Assembly: GCA_035288405.1 (NCBI GenBank)
Contig: DATEAK010000001.1
Coordinates: 1-10,922, forward strand
DNA length: 10,922 bases
Source of the DNA: JACPSX01 sp035288405 [NCBI: bacterium]
Lineage (GTDB): Bacteria > JACPSX01
Direction of reading: 5' to 3'
Shown: positions 1 through 4,859 of the stretch, piece by piece
Numbering within the stretch: position 1 is the first letter of the stretch
Layout of the letters: the number at the start of each line of letters is the position of its first letter
Notes under the pieces: model-generated
Database searches by the model: none
Seen by the model: the letters and a program-made list of their open reading frames with translations, nothing else
Told to the model about the DNA's origin: nothing
Made by a program: the position numbers and the translations under genes

Positions 1-275
1 CTTCCTGCCCACCCCATATTTATCGTCGGGAATCTGCCAGCTTCATCCGTCCTCGGGGCAGCCCACACCCAGGATGGGTACCCGGCTCCCGAAGCGCTTG
101 CGACGTGAGTCATGTCGTCCGGATCGAGGGCTTTTCTCCTCGTAACCGCTTATATCGCCTGCGGGGGCAACTCCCTCGGGAGGAAAGGACGAGGTGGCGT
201 TTTCCCAAGGAGCCGTGAAAGCTGGGGGTGAACAAGTCCATTACTTCTGGAGGGGTATGAGGAAGGAAAGCTGGC
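1..275. other. Left-edge stretch without a confident gene
   Basis: No convincing gene is visible here. Plus-strand frame 1 is open from the window edge to a TGA at 106-108 and reads as a short tail ending in PEALAT. It could be the C-terminus of a plus-strand gene lying outside the window and convergent with the amidohydrolase, but 35 codons are too few to identify it. A small inverted repeat lies at 125-142 (CGAGG, 8-nt loop, CCTCG), and a weaker one at 171-182. Neither is followed by a T run on either strand, so I do not call a terminator. Confidence 0.3.
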
Positions 276-1259
276 TCAGACCGCGGAATTCCTGGAGAGG
301 CCGAAGAGACGAAGAGCGTTTTCTCCCAGAATCGCCCGGCGTTCGTCCTCGGTGACGGGCAAGGTTTCGATAGAGGATGTAGCCTGGTTGAGGTCCAAAA
401 TAAACGGGTAGTCACTTCCCAACATCACCTGCTCGGCTCCCAGAATCTCAATGGCTGTCTTCAGTTCCCTGGCCCCCCAGAAGGGGGGAGCTGTATCGAA
501 GTACAGTTGGCCCATGTGCCGATCGAAGAGATCCCGAGGCGCGCCGCAGTAGTAATCGGGAGCGAGCCTTTCCTTGATGGCAAAGAAGGCCCCTCCCAGG
601 TGAGAGATGACAAAGCGGAGTTTGGGGAATTTCTCCAGGACTCCGCTATGGAGCAGACGAGTCGTGGTCAGGGCCATCTCAAACACCCGGCCGAGGCTGC
701 GGGTGAGATGAAAGTCTCTGAGCCCCTCGTCGGCCATGGGGGCGGAAATCGGGTGGACAACGATGGGAATTCCGAGATCGCAGACCTTCCGGTAGAAAGG
801 CTCTAGTTCCTGGCTGTCCAGAGGAATGCCGTGAATGCTCGATGGTACCGCGGCTCCCCGAAATCCCAGGCGCCTCACTGCGCGCTCTAATTCTCCCGGG
901 GCCCCGGATTCCAGGGGGGGAACATGAGCCAGACCGATGAAGTGCTCCGGGAAGGCGGAAATGCTCTCAGCCAGGGAGTCATTGACGGCAGGGGCCGATT
1001 TCATTGTCATCCATTCCAGCCAGCAACCCAAGTGGAGGGCAGCCATGTCAACTCCGGCCTGCTTCATATCCTGATTTTGTTGAGAGAGATTGCAGCAGAT
1101 CTCCCGGGGAGCAAAGCGCTGGATTCCTCCATCAACAATCCGAATTCGACCCGGTTCCCGCACAACCTGTTCCTGATCCAGTAAGTAGGGTTCTGGATGG
1201 TCGAAGTGGCTGCGGGGCATCCAGTGATGGTGAACATCAACCACGATAGGGTTTGGCAT
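276..1259 (-). CDS. Amidohydrolase-2 (ACMSD-like) metal-dependent hydrolase or decarboxylase
   Basis: This 327-residue TIM-barrel protein fits the amidohydrolase-2 family (PF04909), whose members hydrolyse or decarboxylate small carboxylic or aromatic acids in the cytoplasm. All expected metal-site motifs are present: HxHxxP near the N-terminus (H10, H12, P15), VVHP with H169, ISHLGG with H220, and LGSDYP with D283. They align with the Zn ligands and the catalytic histidine known from ACMSD (alpha-amino-beta-carboxymuconate-semialdehyde decarboxylase). The ATG at 1259 was chosen because the family core begins at once (residues 5-10 are IVVDVH) and AGGGG lies 10 nt upstream. An in-frame ATG at 1334 would overlap the upstream PPIase gene and add unrelated residues. 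The start lies 13 bp behind the PPIase stop, so the two are probably cotranscribed. The C-terminus (LRLFGL) is a normal family ending. The substrate cannot be read from sequence. Confidence 0.9.
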   Translation of the reverse strand: MPNPIVVDVHHHWMPRSHFDHPEPYLLDQEQVVREPGRIRIVDGGIQRFAPREICCNLSQQNQDMKQAGVDMAALHLGCWLEWMTMKSAPAVNDSLAESISAFPEHFIGLAHVPPLESGAPGELERAVRRLGFRGAAVPSSIHGIPLDSQELEPFYRKVCDLGIPIVVHPISAPMADEGLRDFHLTRSLGRVFEMALTTTRLLHSGVLEKFPKLRFVISHLGGAFFAIKERLAPDYYCGAPRDLFDRHMGQLYFDTAPPFWGARELKTAIEILGAEQVMLGSDYPFILDLNQATSSIETLPVTEDERRAILGENALRLFGLSRNSAV

Positions 1260-1272
1260 CCCGGGTATTCCC

Positions 1273-2265
1273 CTATTTCGGTAAGAGAATTTCGATCTTC
1301 GCAGTTTTCCGGAGCTCTCCCAAATAGGTTTCAAACTGTTTGTTGGTCTTTTGCTGAGTCAGGTTTTCCCGAACGTGATCTTTGATCTCTTCGAAAGGGA
1401 TATCCCGGGGAGCCCGGAGCCCTTCCACCTTGATGATGTGAAGACCAAAGGGAGACCGCACCAGATCGCTTGTTTTCCCGACGCCCAGAGAAAACGCCGC
1501 TTTCTCAAAAGCGGGAACCATGTCCCCCCGTTTGAAAAAGCCCAGATCACCACCCTGGCTCTTGCTTCCGTCTTCGGAAAACTGCCGGGCTAAGGCGGCG
1601 AAATCTTCTCCTTTCTTGACGCGACGGAGGACCGGCTCGGCCTTCTTGCGTACCGTGGCTTCTTCCTCCGGGCTGGCATCCGCTTTCAGTTGGAAGAAAA
1701 TATGACGGGCATGGGCCTGTTCTGGGGTGCGATATTGTTCCCGGTGACTGTCAAATTCTTCCCGGATTTGTTTGTCGTCTACGGGAACTCGCGACACCAC
1801 CTCTTGCTGCAAAAGGGCCTCGATCTTCATGCCCCTCTGGATATCCTCTTTGATTTGTTTCTCGGAGAATCCTTTTTCTTTGAGGAAGTTGTTCAGAACC
1901 TCCTGGGAGGGAAACCTCTTGATCAGTTCGCCCCAGCGCTTGTCGACTTCCTGGGCGGATATGGTGATCTTCTTGCTTTCCGCCTGTTGCAGCAGCAGGC
2001 GCTGATCCACGATGCGGTTGAGAAAATACTGCTCCGTCTCTTTGGCTTGCGGGGTATTGGCCTTATGTCCCGGTGCATTGGGGGGGAGATTGCGGGAAAT
2101 TTCGCTATCCAGTTCTGCCCGGGTGATGATCGCTTTGTTGACTTTGGCCACGGGCTTCTTAGCGGCTTTTGTCGCCGCGTCTTCCCGTGAGCAGGCTGCC
2201 CCTCCGGCCAAGAGAAGGAAGATCAAGGGGAGTGTTGTGTAGAAACTTAGAGTCTTTCTGATCAT
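1273..2265 (-). CDS. Exported parvulin-type peptidyl-prolyl isomerase (SurA/PrsA-like foldase)
   Basis: This 330-residue protein is an extracytoplasmic foldase that would isomerise prolyl bonds or chaperone exported proteins. Residues 1-24 form a signal sequence with two early basic residues and a hydrophobic core (LPLIFLLLAGG), followed by Cys25. The preceding GAA is a weak lipobox, so it may be a lipoprotein or a soluble periplasmic protein. Residues 38-165 form a SurA_N-like helical chaperone region. Residues 183-282 are a PpiC rotamase domain, with HARHI at its start, FSEDGSKSQGGDLGFF in the middle and SPFGLHIIKV at its end. A charged helical tail follows. The ATG at 2265 is supported by AAGGAG six bases upstream and by the signal peptide. 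An upstream ATG at 2379 would add 38 basic residues before the signal and is rejected. The amidohydrolase gene follows after 13 bp. Confidence 0.92.
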   Translation of the reverse strand: MIRKTLSFYTTLPLIFLLLAGGAACSREDAATKAAKKPVAKVNKAIITRAELDSEISRNLPPNAPGHKANTPQAKETEQYFLNRIVDQRLLLQQAESKKITISAQEVDKRWGELIKRFPSQEVLNNFLKEKGFSEKQIKEDIQRGMKIEALLQQEVVSRVPVDDKQIREEFDSHREQYRTPEQAHARHIFFQLKADASPEEEATVRKKAEPVLRRVKKGEDFAALARQFSEDGSKSQGGDLGFFKRGDMVPAFEKAAFSLGVGKTSDLVRSPFGLHIIKVEGLRAPRDIPFEEIKDHVRENLTQQKTNKQFETYLGELRKTAKIEILLPK

Positions 2266-2363
2266 GGTTGCTCCTTTTCTAAAGACAAGTCTGCGGAGGA
2301 TACCATGATTTTTCCTGGAGGGAAAGGTGCTAGAATTTCGCTTGCGGCTTGGAAACCGTGGGG

Positions 2364-2382
2364 CAATTGGGGAGTTCAATTG
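2364..2382. repeat. Twin CAATTG palindromes overlapping the -35 box
   Basis: Two copies of the 6-bp palindrome CAATTG lie at 2364-2369 and 2377-2382, 13 bp apart centre to centre. The second overlaps the first bases of the TTGACA -35 element. The placement would suit a repressor operator, but six-base sites are short and chance is possible. Confidence 0.35.
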
Positions 2383-2407
2383 ACAAGAAACCTCGAAGTT
2401 CTATACT
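2380..2407 (+). promoter_or_regulatory. Sigma-70-type promoter for the substrate-binding protein gene
   Basis: A perfect -35 box TTGACA (2380-2385) is followed by a 16-bp spacer and the -10 box TATACT (2402-2407), which matches the TATAAT consensus at five of six positions. Transcription would start near 2413-2415, giving a leader of about 125 nt before the ATG at 2538. It is the best promoter match I found in the window and probably drives the binding-protein gene and mogA. Confidence 0.75.
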
Positions 2408-2491
2408 AAGCTGAGATTTCCGCTTCAGTTACCCAAGCAGTCAGGTTTCGTGCTCCGGCGGCACGATTCAAAAAAAGTCGATGCGATGCAT

Positions 2492-2516
2492 GGTTTCGGC
2501 GGACTCTGCCGCAACC
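2492..2516 (+). other. Leader hairpin just upstream of the Shine-Dalgarno
   Basis: GGTT (2492-2495) pairs with AACC (2513-2516), and GCGG (2499-2502) pairs with CCGC (2509-2512). This leaves a 3-nt bulge on the left arm and a 6-nt loop. The structure ends about 8 nt before the GGAGG at 2525-2529. It may affect ribosome access, but no riboswitch class is recognised. Confidence 0.3.
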
Positions 2517-2537
2517 CACTGGAAGGAGGGAGGAACG

Positions 2538-3536
2538 ATGATGAGAGTGAAGGCCATCCTGTTGCTCTTACTGGGGTTATTTCCGCTATACTCCCCGTTT
2601 GCCTGGGCTCAGTCCAAGGTCCAATCGATCAGCGTTAGCTACTCCTCTGTGGCGGGAACCGAGACCGCACTGTGGGTGGCGAAAGAGATGGGTTTCTTTG
2701 AAAAGAACGGACTCGATGTGTCCTTGAAACGGCTGCCTGGAAGCTCCCTCGTAGTCCAAGCTATGGTGGGCAAGGAAGTTCATATCTCCCAGGTGGGCGG
2801 TACTGCCGTGGTGGACGCCCGGCTGGCTGGTGTCGATCTGGTGTATCTGGCCTCCGTCATCGACACCATGGTGTCCTCCATTTACAGCGTGCCTTCAGTG
2901 ACCAGGCTTGAGGATCTCAAAGGGAAAAAAATAGGAGTCACCCGATTTGGTTCCATTACGGATTTTTTCGGACGTTATGCTTTGAAGGCCAAGGGACTGG
3001 TACCGGATAAAGATGTGGGAATTGTGCAGACCAATGATTTGCCGAATACGCTGGCCTCACTGAAGATCGGTGCTATACAGGCGGGGGTGGTTGTGGCACC
3101 AACAACGCTTGAAGCCCGCAAGTTGGGTTTTATTGAGCTTGTGGACATGACCAAGATTGGCGGTCCTTTTCCCTTCAACGGTATCGTTGTAACCCGGGAG
3201 TACTTGAAGCAGGAGCCGGAGATCCTCAGGCGGTTCATGAAAGGGTACGTGGAGGGAATCAGTGGGTCATTGAAGAACCGAGAGCGGACCCTGAAAATTA
3301 TCGGTCAGTACTCCCGCACCAGTGACCCTGAAATTCTAGAGGAGACCTATCGGGTCAATGTCGCCGATGCCTTCCGCAAAATTCCTTATCCCTCTGTGGA
3401 AGGGTTCAAGACGATCTTGGATTTCGTCGCAGAAACCCGGGACCCGAAGGCGAAAACCGTTGATCCCAAATCCATTATCGATCCGAGTTTCGTGAAAGAG
3501 TTGGACCAGAGCGGATTCATCAAGGGGCTTTATTAA
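2538..3536 (+). CDS. NMT1/THI5-like ABC-type substrate-binding protein (orphan)
   Basis: This 332-residue exported protein has the periplasmic binding fold of the NMT1/THI5/SsuA group, whose members capture aliphatic sulfonates, nitrate, thiamine precursors or aromatic acids for ABC importers. Residues 1-24 are a classic signal peptide: basic start, leucine-rich core and AWA cleavage site before Gln25. The mature part opens with a beta strand and the family pattern ALWVAKEMGFFEKNGLDV. LKGKKIGVTRFGS, SLKIGAIQAGVV and a TREYLKQEPEILRRF helix follow, all typical of the group. The ATG at 2538 has GGAGG eight bases upstream and starts the signal peptide exactly; an in-frame ATG at 2481 would put 19 polar residues ahead of it. 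No permease or ATPase for this importer lies nearby, so it either works with a distant transporter or acts as a sensor. The ligand is unknown. Confidence 0.9.
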   Translation: MMRVKAILLLLLGLFPLYSPFAWAQSKVQSISVSYSSVAGTETALWVAKEMGFFEKNGLDVSLKRLPGSSLVVQAMVGKEVHISQVGGTAVVDARLAGVDLVYLASVIDTMVSSIYSVPSVTRLEDLKGKKIGVTRFGSITDFFGRYALKAKGLVPDKDVGIVQTNDLPNTLASLKIGAIQAGVVVAPTTLEARKLGFIELVDMTKIGGPFPFNGIVVTREYLKQEPEILRRFMKGYVEGISGSLKNRERTLKIIGQYSRTSDPEILEETYRVNVADAFRKIPYPSVEGFKTILDFVAETRDPKAKTVDPKSIIDPSFVKELDQSGFIKGLY

Positions 3537-3551
3537 GGTGGAGATAACAAA

Positions 3552-3568
3552 GCCTTGCTGAGCAAGGC
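3552..3568 (+). other. Perfect 7-bp hairpin abutting the mogA Shine-Dalgarno
   Basis: GCCTTGC (3552-3558) and GCAAGGC (3562-3568) form a perfect stem with a TGA loop. It lies 15 nt after the binding-protein stop and 2 nt before AAGGAGG (3571-3577). No T run follows, so it is not an ordinary intrinsic terminator. It could stabilise the upstream message, cause partial attenuation or tune mogA translation. Confidence 0.45.
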
Positions 3569-3585
3569 GCAAGGAGGGTTGAAGA

Positions 3586-4080
3586 TTGCGGGTAGGAGTT
3601 TTGACGATCAGCGACCGCGGAGCCAGAGGGGAACGGGAGGATGGCAATTACCAAACCATCCGTGAAATGATGACCGGGATCGGGGCTCAAATGGCTCACT
3701 ACGAGGTGATCCCCGACGAGAAGGGGGTGATCCGCGATCGCCTGATCGCTCTCGCCGATGACCTCCACCTTGACCTGGTTTTGACCAATGGGGGTACCGG
3801 CTTGGCGCCTCGGGACGTGACGCCGGATGCCACCCTCGAAGTCATCGACAAGGAGGTCCCGGGAATGGCGGAGGCTATGCGCCTGGAGGGGTTAAAGAAA
3901 CTCCCCCTGGCCATGATTTCCCGGGCGGTTGCAGGGATCCGGGGCCGCACCCTGATCATTAACTTACCGGGGAGCCCCAAGGGCGTTAGAGAGAATCTGG
4001 CCGTCGTTCTTCCAGCGCTTCCCCATGCAATTGATAAACTGCGGGGGTCCGAAGAGGATTGCGGCCCCCTGCAGCGCTGA
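3586..4080 (+). CDS. mogA: Molybdopterin adenylyltransferase, MogA/MoaB family
   Basis: This 164-residue protein has the MoCF-biosynth fold and would adenylylate molybdopterin, the step that prepares the cofactor for molybdate (or tungstate) insertion in the cytoplasm. It reads almost colinearly with MogA: ISDRG near the N-terminus, IPDE with D44, TNGGTG (residues 67-72), then PRDVTPDAT with D77. D44 and D77 match the two aspartates known to be essential in Escherichia coli MogA (D49, D82). ISRAVAGIRG and NLPGSPK close the active-site side. The start is TTG at 3586, supported by AAGGAGG eight bases upstream, and residue 2 begins the first beta strand. It lies 49 bp behind the binding-protein gene on the same strand and is probably cotranscribed. 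MogA and MoaB cannot be separated firmly here; no other cofactor gene is in the window. Confidence 0.93.
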   Translation: MRVGVLTISDRGARGEREDGNYQTIREMMTGIGAQMAHYEVIPDEKGVIRDRLIALADDLHLDLVLTNGGTGLAPRDVTPDATLEVIDKEVPGMAEAMRLEGLKKLPLAMISRAVAGIRGRTLIINLPGSPKGVRENLAVVLPALPHAIDKLRGSEEDCGPLQR

Positions 4081-4151
4081 ACATGGCTCTTCTCAATGGC
4101 CACGTTTCAAACTTACCCGGAAAGCTGAAGGTAGATGGTGTGGCCTTGCAC

Positions 4152-4169
4152 TGATCCGGTGCGGGATCA
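4152..4169. other. Inverted repeat in the convergent gap
   Basis: TGATCC (4152-4157) and GGATCA (4164-4169) are perfect complements around a GGTGCG loop. An outer CAC/GTG pairing is possible with a 2-nt bulge. It lies 72 bp after the mogA stop. No T run follows, so a terminator role is only suggested by position. Confidence 0.35.
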
Positions 4170-4178
4170 ACGTGTCGA

Positions 4179-4257
4179 GGATTCGAGAGACCGATGCGTT
4201 TGAAGGGGCGTCAGTCTGCCTCTTCAGGAATTTGATCTCCCCGACTGTCTCGAATCC
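4179..4257. repeat. Long-span inverted repeat around the phosphatidyltransferase stop
   Basis: GGATTCGAGAGAC (4179-4191) is the reverse complement of GTCTCGAATCC (4247-4257), apart from a 2-nt GA insertion, giving 11 matched pairs. The right arm is inside the last codons of the phosphatidyltransferase gene and the left arm is outside it. It encloses the hairpin at 4201-4226. Confidence 0.4.
4201..4226 (-). terminator. Possible hairpin terminator for the minus-strand operon
   Basis: TGAAGGGGC (4201-4209) and GCCTCTTCA (4218-4226) form a 9-bp stem, with eight Watson-Crick pairs and one position that is G-U in plus-strand RNA and A-C in minus-strand RNA. The loop is 8 nt. The hairpin spans the phosphatidyltransferase stop codon (4211-4213), at the end of the seven-gene minus-strand run and opposite mogA. 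There is no proper U tract, so termination is an inference from position. Confidence 0.3.
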
Positions 4258-4825
4258 TTTTCCAGGTGTAGTGGATCCGCTGCAGCGCGGTCAAGTGTGA
4301 GAGAATGGCCAGTAGCCAGAGAAAGGCAGGAAGAGCGTTCAGCAAGGCCCCAAGTGACAGTAGGATAAGCCGTTCGGCCCGCTCCATGAGCCCGACGGTG
4401 CAGTGAGGTATCAAGCATTCCGCGCGGGCTCTCGTATAGCTCACCATCACAAAACCAGCCAGCGTCACACAGGTGAGGAGGACATGACCGGTCTCACCTC
4501 GACGCAGGAAGAAAATCAAAACCCCGGTCAGAAGGGTCATGTCCGAATAGCGGTCAATCGTGGAGTCCAGGAAGGCGCCGAAGGGGGACGTTCGCCTCGA
4601 ATAGCGCGCCAAGGCTCCGTCGAGATAATCGAAGATCCCCGCCCCTAGGATCAACAACCCGCCCCAGCGCACGCGCCCGCTGGCAAACTGGAAGGCCGCC
4701 ACCCCGTTCACTAAGAGTCCGATGAAGGTGAGTGCATTTGGGTGGACTTTCAAACGGCTCAGGGTTGCCAGAACGGGGAGCAATACACGGTCATAGTAGG
4801 AACGGCCGACTTGAGCAAAGACCAC
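4211..4825 (-). CDS. CDP-alcohol phosphatidyltransferase
   Basis: This 204-residue integral membrane enzyme would transfer a phosphatidyl group from CDP-diacylglycerol to an alcohol acceptor in phospholipid head-group synthesis. The family signature D-x2-D-G-x2-A-R-x8-G-x3-D-x3-D is complete: D66, D69, G70, A73, R74, G83, D87 and D91. These residues hold the divalent metal and the CDP moiety. Several hydrophobic helices follow the usual multi-span layout. The start is GTG at 4825 with GGAGG six bases upstream. The gene begins 34 bp after the DUF4340 stop on the same strand and closes the operon. Acceptor choice (glycerol-3-phosphate, inositol phosphate, serine or other) cannot be settled from the motif. 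The TRARAE motif and size fit the PgsA or inositol-phosphate-type branches, hence no gene symbol. Confidence 0.93.
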   Translation of the reverse strand: MVFAQVGRSYYDRVLLPVLATLSRLKVHPNALTFIGLLVNGVAAFQFASGRVRWGGLLILGAGIFDYLDGALARYSRRTSPFGAFLDSTIDRYSDMTLLTGVLIFFLRRGETGHVLLTCVTLAGFVMVSYTRARAECLIPHCTVGLMERAERLILLSLGALLNALPAFLWLLAILSHLTALQRIHYTWKRIRDSRGDQIPEEAD

Positions 4826-4859
4826 GGCTCACCTCCGTGAGAGGGATCTTCAATGGCCT

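Larger units (their letters stand above)
2266..2537. promoter_or_regulatory. Divergent intergenic control region
   Basis: This stretch of about 270 bp separates the minus-strand PPIase gene from the plus-strand substrate-binding protein gene. It holds a clear plus-strand sigma-70 promoter, twin CAATTG palindromes and a leader of roughly 125 nt with a hairpin just before the Shine-Dalgarno. On the minus strand I found no equally good promoter for the PPIase gene; the best AT-rich stretch, 2308-2340, has no convincing -35/-10 pair. A small inverted repeat (TTTCC, TGGAG loop, GGAAA) lies at 2311-2325, inside the presumed PPIase leader. Confidence 0.7.

Noticed and set aside
125-142. Hairpin after the amidohydrolase gene as a terminator
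   Set aside because: The stem is only 5 bp with an 8-nt loop, it lies over 130 bp past the stop and no T run follows on either strand.
1690-2190. Plus-strand open frame of 166 codons opposite the PPIase gene
   Set aside because: The minus strand has a signal peptide, ribosome site and PpiC domain; the plus frame shows no family pattern.
2266-2379. N-terminal extension of the PPIase to an ATG at 2379
   Set aside because: It would place 38 basic residues before a clean signal peptide; the ATG at 2265 has an AAGGAG six bases away.
3699-4103. Minus-strand open frame opposite mogA
   Set aside because: Serine/arginine-rich shadow of a gene whose catalytic aspartates and GGTG motif are intact.
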